Shown piece after piece: positions 36,090-47,959 of a DNA stretch of 64,000 nucleotides. Made by a program: the position numbers and the translations under genes. The notes beneath the pieces were generated by a model, which had not been told where the DNA came from, searched no databases, and saw only the letters and a list, made by a program, of their open reading frames with translations. Each line of letters starts with the position of its first letter. The first letter of the stretch is position 1. Origin of the DNA: Coriaria nepalensis (lineage: Eukaryota; Streptophyta; Magnoliopsida; Cucurbitales; Coriariaceae); NCBI GenBank assembly GCA_027186245.1, contig CP114483.1:32521642-32585641 (forward strand). Direction: 5' to 3'.

Positions 36090-38960
36090 GCAATTTATTC
36101 ATGAATTTATGGGAAGGTTCTTAGAATCCCACAAATCACGTTTGATCGTTAATCATGGTTAGGCATGTTAGATTAATAAATCATTGATAATATTTCATTC
36201 TCCGATCAGTCTTGGTGTTGGCAAGTTTAATCAGAAGACTCTCGTCTAGAAGATTTTCTTGTTCCATCTCTTCTTCAGCCTCCACCTCTTTTTTATAAAT
36301 CTCCTTCTTTGAAAGGGGTTCTCGCTCTAGGCCATACGATGGCCAACCCTAAAGACCACTCGAAGATCTCCAAGTTAGAGGAATTTCAATCCTTTGACTC
36401 GTCCTCTTCTTTTCCCGTTAAATAGGACATCAATTGCCTTCAAAGTGTCGAAGCCAAAAATATGTGATTCCTTTTCAAACTAATATTGAGAAGAATTTTC
36501 CATATTTAAAAGCATATGAGAAATATATATGTCCCATATAAGAAGATAACGTCTCCCATTTAAAAACTCTTGGAGTAGTTGAGAAATCAGAAGGAATATG
36601 AGATTTTACTAAAAAGAATCTCTGAGACCCTATGAAGCCAATTTTCTTACCGAAATCTTGGTACTAGTTTACACATATCCTTGAAGATTTAGGTTCGATA
36701 ACCATTGATACAAAACAAAAAAAATAATCAAGTGGCTTTTTGAAAGCTCTGTATTCTGAAGGTTATTTTACCATCAGAATGGTTCCAATGAAAGTTTTAG
36801 AAATCGATTTAATAGATCCCTCTTATTTAGAATGGAATATCTTATCAATCTAAATACTTGATTCTAATGCTTATAATTCATTACTAGTCTGGGCACTCCC
36901 TTTTCTAGTTCAACTACAGTCTACACATAAATGGTCGTGCACCTTTATGGGTATAGCTTTTTCTTATCAACCCTTTGTTTAAAAGATCTTAGATCTCCTT
37001 TTTGCAATAGTTTAATAAGTTAGGGTTCATAGCATTTGGGCTAGTTTTGATTGGAATATCCTTCTCATTGAAGGATGGCTCATACGGGAGACCAACCACA
37101 TGCTATTTTCTATCCCCAAAAACATTAATGACATCAACGCATATTTCTAATGGAATCTCTTTTTCAGTTATTATATTTTTTGTTTAAGGTACGAAGATCA
37201 AAGTTTTTATTCAATCATTTTGGAAGAAATTTATTTTTGCAGAGAGAGCAAAAATTTTTGTTTTCTTTCAACCTCTGCATTCTTCTGTTTTTTAGAAGAA
37301 GTTAAAGTTTACTTTAGCCCTTGAACTTCTACAACTACCTCTTGATTATTTATCTTTAGGCGTATAACATATGAAGAAAAGGGTTTCCTAAAATTACTCT
37401 TTTGTGAAACGTTCTTAACCATAATAAATGACTTTTGAAAACAAACACCATTGTTGCAAATAGCTACATCTGAGAGTTTATGTTGTAAATGGCATTTGAA
37501 GACAAACATCAGATGCTTTGCACCATTTGTTACATTAAGAATTTTTGTCGTTTTTGACAAATATCTAGATGAGATCATTCCTTCATTAATACAATTCAAG
37601 TCAGCCCCTAAGTCTATTAGGCTTTTGTGTTTAAGGTATATTTCTTCTTAACCATAATTGTAACCCGGGAGTACCACTTTTGTGATAGTACTCTCTCAAA
37701 AAGGTTTACCCATTTCAATTTTGGTTGTGATTGCAAACACAAAATTGTAGTATCTTCCGGAGCTTAGGTAAAACTTGATGGGCTTGCCTTTGTCTCAACC
37801 TATTTGAGTAGTTCTTCTTTAGAGGAATTAGGAATGCTATCAAAGTTCTTTAAATTATCAATTGTCTCAAGATTATATATTCTGGCTTTTAAACTCTAAA
37901 TTTCTTTATTTAGCGTGTTGACTTCAAATTTTAAATCTTCCAAGCAGGATTTTTTTCTCCCATTTCCCTTTTTAGTATGTCTTCACTAATTGTTTGTAAT
38001 ATGGTAACTTTATACTCCTTGCTCATACTTTTCCTCTAGAGTGCTCTTGTTTTCACACTTTTCAATCTACATTAAGACCTTAATTAGCCTAATTTTTATT
38101 TCTTCATCTGACAGATTACCGAAAATCTTAAGTCTGTCTCCCTCTTCTTGGTTCCAGATATTAATACTAAGTCAATTTATGCTCATTAAAGCATTGACGA
38201 AACAGTCTTAACAGACTCTTCCACAAGGACATTTTTGCTCGCTATCTAAAGAGATACATAACTGAGAAGAAGGTTCTCGACATATATGAAGAATTAACAT
38301 ATAATTTGCCTATTTTGATTCATTTGGAATGATGTGACATATGGATGCTTTAATTCTATGTCTAGCTCCAACTCATTTATCTTAGTCATCATTATGCATT
38401 TATTTTGGTAATGGCTTGGCTTTCCGCATTTATAACAAACATGGACTTTATTTCCCTTTGAAGACTTGGCGTTAAATTTTCTTAGGGAAAACTTCTTGGA
38501 TCTTCTTTTCTTCTAAGAGTGTCTTTCTATTTCTTTTCTGGAAAATAAGAAGATCTCTTCTTCGAGGATTATTTATTCCTTCACATTTGCTCACATAAAT
38601 TGTCAAAGGTCTGGACATCTTAGCTTATTTAGCTACTTATACACCTTAAAAGGCAGACATTAAGCAACGTATGAAGTCAACGGATAGATTAGCGTGTTGA
38701 ATTAGAGAACCGCTTTCCATTTTTATTCTAACTTTAGAGGTGCCATTATCCTCTGTCTTCCTTCCAAAGTTAGGGTTGAATCTCACATAATGAAGGCTCT
38801 CACTCTAAACCTTGCTATGACTGGGTTTGATGTAGAACACATGTCCAAACATATGACACTCATTTATAAAATATGCTATAAAACTATGAACACGTTGATT
38901 CCATTACGGTAACCCCGGCCTACTAGGGAGAAGAAGGGAGAAACAACTTTGTTTCTCACA
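36090..38960 (-). mobile_element. Decayed endogenous caulimovirid-like fragment, minus orientation
   Basis: Reading leftwards there are a coat-protein-type zinc knuckle of the C-x2-C-x4-H-x4-C form (near 38450-38390), a long charged helix-forming region, an aspartic protease-like frame (37640-37309) with a D-L-G-A-D active-site-like motif, and the start of a reverse transcriptase (37150-36850) with the C-K-K-E-I...L-L-N-K-G-L-I-R-K-S type pattern of caulimovirids. The order coat protein, protease, RT is that of plant pararetroviruses. Many stops and frameshifts are present and the RT catalytic core was not seen. The DNA from 36850 to 36350 could not be assigned. Genus unclear (Petuvirus/Florendovirus type possible); a gypsy element is the alternative. 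Confidence 0.6.
36095..36345 (-). repeat. Repeat at left end of the caulimovirid-like insertion
   Basis: It matches 40980-41200 in the same orientation: 'catgaatttat', 'ttcttagaatcccaca', 'aataaatcnttgata', 'ggcaagtttaat', 'agactctc' and 'cctccacctct' occur in order. On the minus strand it is fairly open and Glu-rich. The pair may be ends of one permuted insertion or a duplicated viral segment. Confidence 0.7.
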
Positions 38961-39109
38961 AACCCGACCTTAAGAAAACCAATATTATGGTACCTCCGAT
39001 CGTTAGATGGAGTAGATCAATTTTTTGGAGAAATTGATCTATGAACAAGAGGTGCTCTTACGTGTGCTGTCCACGAGAGAAATCAGTTAGATTACTAAGA
39101 AAAATGATG

Positions 39110-40860
39110 GGAATGTAGATATATAATTCTCTATGGGAAGAAAAATTATAGTAAAGGATTTTTACTATAGTACTTTTGGATCTATAGTAGAAAGTGCTAG
39201 ACAATCTATTTTTTCCATCCCAATCCGGATAGATAGTTAAAGAAGAACAAATTTGTAAAGACCCAAGTATTGTTTGGAGACACCAGTCATAACCGAGAGA
39301 CCAACAACTCCATCACTCTCAAACATGTCATATGTCTCCCAAGAGATACATGCCCTTTACGAAGTTGAGCATAATAGAGATAATAGACGCTGGTTTCAGA
39401 ATATTCTCTTGAAAGAAAAGTAGCAATACTGGAAAAGTATATTCAACCAATATGTCAAAATATTTGGACAAACTTATGAAGAAAAAATGACAGTTCTTAA
39501 CCGCACAAATAAGTTCGACTTCTTTGTTTGGCTTCCAAAATGATTTGCATTCAAAAATCTAACTTATCTTGAACCCAATTAGATCGAATAATTGTGGTGA
39601 GAAATATGTCAAGACTTAGGAAAAGAAGAGTTCGTGATGTAGCTCGGCACTTCTGACCAATAAGAAGATTACTCCTTGATGATAAGCAAGGTCTATAAGA
39701 TCTAGAAGACAAAAGGATCTAAGAGAGATATATAGGCAATCGACTTTCCCTCTCTGAATCTAGAAGTAGCAATTGATGAAAAAATATCAATTTATGTTAC
39801 TTCTTTCAAGGGTGAAGAAACAAATGTAGTTTAAGGTTGAGCAATATTGTTAACCATAATAGCTACATAAGAAAAGAAGTAATCTTCCTACATTTGTAAT
39901 GCTAAGAGTTGAATGACTTGGCGTTGTCTAAGAAAAGAAGGCAATCGTGAACTCTTCCAAGCTATAGAAGAAGAAACCATTCAAATTTGTAATGATATAA
40001 AGTTAAAGTGTAAATTACTCAGGAAAAGCCAAGAAGGAAAGAATGCCCTTGGCGATTTCTGGAACCAATGGGATTAGACCCATTAGAAGAAGAGTATAAA
40101 AAGAAGGAAATACTCGTCGAAGAAAAGATCTTCCTATTTTTCTAGAAAAGAAACAGAAGACACTTTGATAAGAAAAGAAGATCTAATAAGTGTTCTCAAA
40201 GAAAATTCAACGCCAAGTCTTCAAAGGGAAATAAATTCCCTATGTTATAGATGTAGAAAGTCATGCCATTACCAAAATAAATGAAGAATGAAACTAAGAT
40301 AAATGAGTCGAGGCTAGACGAAGGATTAAAGAAATCCCTATGTCACATCCTTCTAAATGAATAAGAAGAAAAGGAGATGTTAATTCTCTAAATAGATTTT
40401 GAATCTTCTTCTTAGTCCTCTACCTCTTCAGATAGCGAGAAAAACTGTCTTTACGGAAGAGTCTATCAAGACTGTTCTGTTAATGCTTTAATGGACATAA
40501 ATGGACTCAGTATTAATGGTTTGAGTCAAAAAGAGGGAGACATGCTTAAGTTTCTTGATAAATAGCTGGATCAAGAAATGAAAATCATGCTAATTAAGGC
40601 CTTTATGAAGATTGAAAATAAGAGTGAAAACAAAAGCACTCTAGAAGAAAAGATCGAGCAAGAAGTATAGAGTTACTCTATTTCAAAAATTCAACAAAGA
40701 CACGCTCAAAGGGGAAAGGGGAGAAAAGAATCTTGCTTGGAATATTTGAAGTTCGAAGTTAACACGCTCAAAAAAGAAATTCAGAGCTTAGTAAAGGCAG
40801 ATACATACTGTTAGACATGCAAGTCCTAGATAAAAATAAAGAGTGCACTAAAGGGATATT
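39110..40860 (+). mobile_element. Decayed endogenous caulimovirid-like fragment, plus orientation
   Basis: This is a second copy of the coat-protein-like region, in the opposite orientation to its left neighbour. The zinc knuckle near 40240-40290 aligns with that at 38450-38390, but its last Cys codon is a stop. Upstream (39110-39400) is a segment that may be the end of a movement-protein-like region followed by the coat protein start; this is tentative. Downstream is a Lys/Glu-rich coiled-coil-like stretch alignable with the minus copy. Numerous stops disrupt the frames. Confidence 0.55.
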
Positions 40861-40979
40861 TTATTCCCATTCTTACTTTTCAGAAGAGAGTACGGCTCCT
40901 TTAGAAAGATATACTATCTTTTTCAATCCTTTTGGTATTAGAGCTATTTTGTTCTAAGCTTCACTATCTCTGGTTATCT

Positions 40980-41200
40980 AAAATCATGAATTTATAGGAA
41001 GATTCTTAGAATCCCACAGGCATTTAATCTTTAGTTGTAGTTAGGCCTGTCAGATCAATAAATCGTTGATAGTATTTCATTAACTGAAGTCAATTTTAGA
41101 GATGGCAAGTTTAATGAAAAGACTCTCATCTTGAAGATCTTCTTCTTCGGCCTCCACCTCTTTTTATAGATTTCTTTTCATGAAAAGAGTTTCGCTTCTA
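40980..41200 (-). repeat. Repeat at right end of the caulimovirid-like insertion
   Basis: This is the partner of 36095-36345. Both copies face the same way although the internal coat-protein segments face opposite ways, which implies an internal inversion or nested insertion rather than a simple LTR element. Confidence 0.7.
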
Positions 41201-41204
41201 CTCC

Positions 41205-42060
41205 TATTTCTAATTCTAAAAATAAGAAGTCTGAACTATATATATATATATATAGATATATAGATAAAGCCTAAGTGGTAGGTTTCCACACTTTACCATA
41301 TTGAATGAATTTGAAATAACACTTACCGGAAAGTGTGGTTACTTGGCTAGATCCGGTCTCAACTTGGTGTAAAGTTGGCCGGACCAACCAATGCATGTAT
41401 CCGACTTGACTATGATAGAAAAGGTTGCAATTAATTAAGAAAGAAATGCTACTGTACATCTTCCCATGCAGTTGCTTATTTATGGACTATATATATATAT
41501 TTTATATATATATGTATAATATATGTATATATATACGTATGAGATAACGTACATACATAACTATGCTTAGCCTTAGCATGTTTCGGTCTGTCCCATATAT
41601 ATAGACAAGCTCACTCAACAAAGCCTACTACATCTCGTATTAGTTAGAGACTACTGTTGGGCCGATATCCATTAATTGAGCCCGATTCATCAAAGAGTTT
41701 TGGAGACTAAAAAATCAAGTATTAGTATGCATCTTATTCTGGAATGAACTGTGGAAACTATTGAGGAGATTGGATTCGGTGCTTACCGACTTGGTATCTT
41801 GGGTGTCTATAGAAGAATTTAGATTGTTAATTTGCCTTCGAACGTATGAGAGAGAGTCACGTAAGTTTAAGTTTCACTTCTGTCACGTAAGTCACGTAAT
41901 TTTACGCGACCTTTCTCATCCATTTGAAGATAAATTAATGGCCTAAATTCTTAAGTAGGCACTGAAAGCATACAAGCCCGTAGATATCGAATGTGTTTGA
42001 GAACATTTGTGCAAGTATTAGATGGACCGGCGAGTAGGTTACCAACTTATCACTATACTT
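41205..42060. other. Intergenic DNA with TA microsatellites
   Basis: TA repeats lie at about 41238-41270 and 41490-41535. A short frame at 41761-41946 has no recognisable features. No gene is called. Confidence 0.5.
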
Positions 42061-42062
42061 TA

Positions 42063-42805
42063 GGAAAAATTAGGATAAACTTCTAAAATTTAAAATAAAT
42101 TATAATAAATATTCAAAATTTATAGTAATTGTAATAAATATTTAATTTTAAATTTAAATTATAATAAATCTTTAATTTTATTAAAAATAAATAGAATGAT
42201 CATATGTATATTACATTATTTTTAAAAAGCTATTAAAATTCTAAAATTGATCTTATTTATAATTTTATCCCATTTAATTTAAATTTATTATTTTTTAACA
42301 ATTTTATTATTCTCTTTCTCCACCACATCGGCCACCACCCTCCCCACCATCACTACTGCCAACCTCCATAGCTCACATGTAAATTTAAAATTTAAAATTT
42401 TAATTTAAAAATTAATATTAATTTTTCAATATTTAAGAGATAGAAGAGAAAATACTTAAAATTTTAAGATTCTTATATTGATGGTGGAGGTTGGCAGTAG
42501 TGGTCATGGAAAAAGGTAGTGGTAGAGTGGCGGCCGGTAGGGTGGAATAAAGAAGAAATAAAAATAAATATATAAGGTGGTTTAAAAAAACCAAATTAAA
42601 AATAAATAAGTATATACTTTTAATTTGATCAAATTTAAAATTTTAATAGTCATTTATAATATAACATTCACATAGCTATTCTATTCATTTTTAATGGAAT
42701 TAGAGGTTTATTAAAATTAGGTGTTAATTATAATTATTAATAACTTTGAATATTCATTATAATTTGTTTTAAATATTACGAATTTATCATATTTTCATCT
42801 ACTTA
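42063..42805. mobile_element. Foldback (long inverted repeat) element
   Basis: The arms are about 42065-42375 and 42480-42800. The left arm ends with 'ccaccatcactactgccaacctcc' (shortened), whose reverse complement 'ggaggttggcagtagtgg' opens the right arm. The outer parts also pair: left 'aataaatagaat' and 'ctattaaaattctaaaattgatc' against right 'attctattcattttt' and 'gatcaaatttaaaattttaatag'. The loop is about 100 bp. It has no coding capacity, so it is a MITE or foldback element. The arms could give hairpin RNA. Confidence 0.75.
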
Positions 42806-42809
42806 TTAT

Positions 42810-43870
42810 TATGAATTGTTATAGTATTCAGGAGGGCACCATTGTATTGTGCACCAATTTCCCGCTCTTACATCAAATTTGATTGTTTAATTTCATTTAT
42901 AATAATCAAACGATCTGATTTGATATGAAATTAAAAAAAAAACAACAACAATAAAAATAATATAAAGAGGTATCAAATTAGAAGGAAAACAAATCAAATT
43001 GCTCGATGATCGTTAATAGAATTAAACAGTTGATTTTGATGCAGAGGTGGGAAAGTGGCGCAATACAATGGTGGTGCCCCTAGAATCCTAGATTTTACTA
43101 TCTTAAACTTTTCTTTTACTAGACTTAGGTCTATATAACTTCTAAAATTAGACTCTAATTTTAAGATTCCATTATGAACTAATTAATTCTATTACCTACT
43201 CTAATTTTACAATTTGACATGCTTTCTATCAGACGCATCTTAGTTTTAGTCAAAATTCGATGCACCTGATCCTTATGTTCTTTCATTTTTTTTTCTTTCT
43301 TTTCTATGTTTCTTCAAAGAGATTAGAATTCTGAAAAATTTAGAAGAGTATCATTTAAAGTTTAGTCTATTATTCATAATAATCTTCATTTTTAAAGATA
43401 AATATCTAGAAACAATAATAGATTAAGAAACCTAATAACTTAAGATTTCTAATTAAAATATAATTAAAATAAAAATTCTAATGACATCATAAATCCTAAT
43501 AAATTAGAACTCATAATTGAAATAGTATTAAAATTCAACAAAATTACTAAAACATTTCCACGATTAACAAAAAAAAAAAAAGTACTTTAAAACCCGCCCC
43601 TTATAATCAGATCTTTTAAATTGTTGTGATTCGTAAAGAAATTTATGTATCATGTTTCACTCCAGAATTATTTTTTCTACAAGTAACTTTTTATTTATAA
43701 GTAGCTCCACGCATTGCATAAGGCGGTTTTGATGCAAGTGAGACAACGATCTTTACTGTTGATAACAAGAACAAACCATGTTGATTATACTTCAACTGTA
43801 AACACTACCTTGCGTTAACAGTCCATGTAGGGAATTCTGAGAACAATCTTTACTGTTCTAACCCTCTCTT
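42810..43870. other. 3' flank of NPF gene B
   Basis: AT-rich; no open frame with family features. The nearest 200 bases presumably include the 3' UTR of gene B. Confidence 0.45.
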
Positions 43871-43875
43871 GGTTA

Positions 43876-46070
43876 TTACTTTTTACCCCATGGGAGTAGG
43901 GGAAGGGGGGACCACCTAGAGTTTGACTCTGAGACTGGAGTTTGTTGCGGTGTTGGGGTCTGCTGTGGTGTGGGCACCATTGGAGTAAGCCCAATGTCAC
44001 CGATCTCTTCATCGCCTTGAGTTGGGTCCACCACTTTATACTTATACCAAGATGCACACATCAAGTAGACTGCAAAGTTTATAACACTTAACACCGACAA
44101 TAACCAGTAGAAGTAGTTAAGATGATCTCTATTTAGATTACTGCTTGCTAACCAACCACCACTTGCTTTATTCACCACCTCCACCACCACCGTGCTCATG
44201 TAGTATCCAAATGCAAATGAACACCATGAAATAGCCGTGCCAAGTGATTTCATCCTAGCTGAGCTCTCTTCATAGAAAAACTCCAGCATACCCACTAGAG
44301 TAAACATGTCAGCAGCTCCAAATATACCGAATTGGAAACCGAGCCACCACAAGGTCATTGGCAAAGGCTCGTTAGTATCAACCAAGTTGTGACTAATGGC
44401 TAGGTTTTTCCGGCGAGTCTCCACGAGGGCAGCCACAGCCATGGAAATAATTGAGAGAAATAGTCCAATTCCAATCCGTTGAAGGTGTCGAATTCCAGTA
44501 GGGATTCCTGTTATTTTACGGACAATAGGAACGAAAAGTTTGTCGTAAAGTGGGATCATAATGAAGATGAAGGTTAAGGGAATCATTTGGAGTGATGAAA
44601 CGGGCACATCGAAACCTCCGAGACTAAGGTCCAAGGTTGTTGCTTGCTGGATTGAAAAAGTTTGGAGTTGTGCTAAACATGTGTTCATGAAAATAGTGCT
44701 GAGAAAAACTGGCCCCATTCGAATGAGGATCTTCACATCCTCGACCTGTGTTATCGTACACAAACTCCATGGTCCGTGACCATTCTTCAAAGTCTTTTCA
44801 TTACCAGTATTGCTCTTAATGATTGCTGCACGATCCAAGAACCTGTATAATCACCCGTTAGCATATCGGCTCAAACATTAACTTAAACAAAATATATACT
44901 AAAATTAACAAACATACCTAAATTGTTTTGTTCTCGGAAGAATTTCGTCATACTCCCCTTCTTTTTTCTCATGGACTTCATGTAGTTCATCTTCATTCTC
45001 TGGAACGGGTAGGTTTCGGTTTCTAACAGCAACAACGAGTACTTGAAGAACTCGGAGAAGGGGACTTTCTTTGCGGACCTTATTGCTTAGATAAACTGGT
45101 TTCCCAATGCAAAGTATCAAAATTGAGAAGAAAATGGCAATAGCACAGGCACCAAAGCCCCAATGCCAACCCTTATTTGTAGTTATCCAAGCAACGAAAG
45201 TTACACCAAACATTGATCCTATTACAAGGCTATATAGAAACCAATTGAAGAAACTTGAAACTCTAGCTGCCATTTTTGGATGATCATCTTCGTATTGTTC
45301 TGCTCCCAAGGCCGGTAAAGCAGCTTTCACTCCGCTCGTACCCAGTGCGATTAAGTAAATTCCTATAAATAACATTGCAACTTGAGATGAACTTGCTTCC
45401 TCGCATTGACCATTTTGTCTAAGTGTTATATCCTTACAAGGGTTTGGCCTTAGCACGTGAACCCATGCTTGTAATGCAAGAAGTGCATATCCCTACAAAG
45501 GAAAATTATTGAGTCCCATAATTTGCTGGCTAGATACATAAAGAGGAAGATACGAGAATATATATTTAACTAATTGATTACCAGTAATTCCATGCAAGCA
45601 AATACAATACAAGTAGTGAATCTTGAGAGATAGGTATCAGAGATGAATCCTCCGACAAGCGTAAGTAAATAGGTCGTGCCGGAAAAGTTTGTGAACGTGG
45701 TAGCCGATTTTGTTAAGCTGAAGTTCATAAAGTCATAGAAGTAAGTCACAATGCTTACTGCCATGGCTATAAATGCCATATTATCGAACGCCTCCATAGC
45801 TGCAATAATTAATTTTTTTTTCAATTTTCATTAAAAAAATGTAACCTTCATCTTGATGATTGATTACGTAGGAATTATATAGTACCATATACAAAAATTG
45901 TTGCTCTGTGCCCTCCTTTCTTGAATCGTTGAGGCCGCTGTTTGATCTCGACAAAAGAATCCTGTCGAAGAAGAAGAAGAAAGATGTTAAAAAGAGTAAT
46001 CGAAGCAGAAGAGAGAAGTTAGGAAGATTAAAGCTATGATCTTGAACTTGAAATAAAATGGAGTTACCAT
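43876..46070 (-). CDS. NRT1/PTR (NPF) transporter, gene B, probably NPF4 clade
   Basis: Five exons: 46070-46068 (ATG only), 45961-45886, 45799-45582, 45492-44918 and 44842-43876, GT-AG throughout, 612 residues, with every exon length equal to gene A. Key segments are the same: KKGGHRAT before helix 1, MEAFDNMAFIA with the degenerate ExxER site, LTLVGGFISDTYLSR, ALGAEQYEDDHPKMA, LQVLVVAVRNRNLPVPE, QTFSIQQATTLDLSLG, RIGIGLFLSIISMAVAALVE. The C-terminal tail has the repeat TPQQTP twice, where gene A has TPQETP, and ends LPWGKK. A and B are recent paralogs and may share substrate; both appear intact. The 4-aa differences in loops (for example the central loop before PWSLCT) are the likeliest places for divergence. 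Confidence 0.93.
46068..46070 (-). other. Start-codon-only first coding exon of NPF gene B
   Basis: ATG is directly followed by GTAACT; the next exon begins GATTCT after CGACAG. This matches gene A exactly in layout. Confidence 0.8.
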
Positions 46071-46147
46071 TTTTATCAATGAATTTTTTTTTTCCGTGAT
46101 AAGATTGAAATATTTGCTTTGTGATCCATTCATTGCAGTACAGACTA

Positions 46148-46157
46148 TTTTATACTG
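46148..46157 (-). promoter_or_regulatory. TATA box of NPF gene B
   Basis: A GTATAAAATA-type sequence on the minus strand about 80 bases before the ATG, followed by a leader (GCAATGAATGGATCACAAA) alignable with gene A. Confidence 0.6.
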
Positions 46158-46159
46158 AG

Positions 46160-47555
46160 TCATAGAGCCTTGAGCACGTGAGAAAGGAGATAATAAATAA
46201 ATTATTTTTATGATGCAAAATATCCGTCCGCACATTATCGTTGACGGATTGGAAAGTTGCTTTTTGTGGACTTTGGTGGTCTGGGATCCACTTTGGTTAA
46301 AAGTCAAACATCGATAAAAAGTCAAAATTTATTAATTAACGTGACCTTGTTTGTTTCCATATCGAGACAAACAATAATCTTGTTTTGTCATTGTCGTTCG
46401 CATGCAGTGATAGTGGTACGATGCAATAATCTAGTTTGTCTGTAAGACTTCTACAATTTTATGCGGTTATCCTTTTTTCTTCTAAAATTGAACAAAAAAC
46501 CAAAGCAAACAGAAAACAGAAAAAACAAGTCTAGTGTTGATATAAATCACGTGATACTTACGTAAACCCTTGCTTTGCTTCCTATTAGTGGATTAAGAAG
46601 TTATTGCCGGACATGTAATCCTGTCATTAGTATACGCAACACTAATTATAGCTTCTCAATTGGAGAAATTAGCATGAATATCAACATGTGGGTTATATTG
46701 TATAGTAAATAATACAAAGCCATGTTTTAAATGTGTGATCCACTTTAAGTTGATTAATACATATATTTTCATAATTCATGTATTATGAAATAAAAGAGAC
46801 GCATTAGAATTTAAGTTTCATTGTGATTATTAATTTTTTTAATAGGAACTCATAAAATATAATCTAAATCTACTTTTGTAAATATTAAATTTATTTTATA
46901 AAAAATCTATTTTAATAAAACCGAAAGAAATATTCTTGTATTCATATAATATATGGTCTTGTAATATATTAAACCTTATCACAATAATAATAATTATTTT
47001 TATATATTATATCATCGATTATATCACATAATAACGATTATATATAATTATGGTAATATTTTGATATATTATAGGACCATTTAAATACACATAATTTTGA
47101 AACCTAAAACACTTCAACATAACTTAATTAGAGCATTCAATTTAAATTAGTTAAATACCCATATTAATTATATATATATTTGAAGAATTTGAATAAATTT
47201 TCTAAAAAAAAATATTTCACCTCAAGTTAGTTATTTTGAATTTTAAATTTAACTTTATTAAAATAATTCTTCAAATTTAAACCTACTTTAGCAAAGTTAC
47301 TTACATTAACATTATTTTATTTCTAATCTTAGTTCTTTTTATTAAAAAATAATAATAATATATAATTAATTAAAATATTAATTATCTAAAAAATATATAT
47401 AATAATGAAAATTAAATTAAATTTTAAATTTTTGATTAAAAAAAATAATAATAATAAAATAAATGTGAATTCTTTTAGATTCCCGGGAAAACAACGCCAA
47501 TATATAATTTGTCAACTGTTCCGAAGACTTAAAAAATTGCATGAGATTAAATTTT
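46160..47555. other. Upstream region of NPF gene B, AT-rich
   Basis: The first few hundred bases are the likely promoter. The rest is AT-rich with (TAA)-like runs near 47350 and 47445. No other gene is seen. Confidence 0.5.
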
Positions 47556-47559
47556 GAGG

Positions 47560-47905
47560 AGTGGACCTAACTTAACCACCTACCACTTAATGTAAAAAGA
47601 ACTACGCCTAGCTGCTGAAGGCTGTAGCCCCACCCCACCCCCCCCCCCCCCACCCCCCCACCTCCGAGGATAGGTAGTAGTAGTCTTGTTGGTTTGCTTA
47701 AAGCTTTTTTATTTTCAGACGACCAGTTGGCTGAAAGCAATGTGTTGAAAACTTGGCGGTGGGCATGCATAGCAGCAGCCCACTTACGAAATCAGTCGAT
47801 CACATGTGTTCTAGTCGTGGGCATGATTTTGAGTTGACAGAATGAGATTGGGGGAAAGAGCGTGGCTAAGCAAGCATCGATCTACAACGCGCATATCAAT
47901 AACAC
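47560..47905 (-). repeat. Upstream duplication block shared with NPF gene A (copy B)
   Basis: It carries 'cttgttggtttgcttaaagc', 'ccagttggctgaaa', 'gcccacttacgaaatcagtcgatcaca', 'gtcgtggg' and 'tacaacgcgcat' (phrases shortened), in the order found at 30420-31225. It lies about 1.5-1.8 kb upstream of gene B. Here the two halves are contiguous, so the extra 500 bp in copy A is likely an insertion. Confidence 0.7.
47628..47662 (-). repeat. C-rich tract with G-quadruplex potential on the minus strand
   Basis: The plus strand has C runs of 4, 4, 14 and 7 separated by single A bases. The minus strand thus has four or more G runs with one-base loops, a strong quadruplex pattern. It lies inside the block shared with gene A, but the A copy lacks it. 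Confidence 0.85.
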
Positions 47906-47959
47906 ATTAACGATCTATTTTATGTTCACGATGTCACATGTGAATAATTTCACCTTTAA

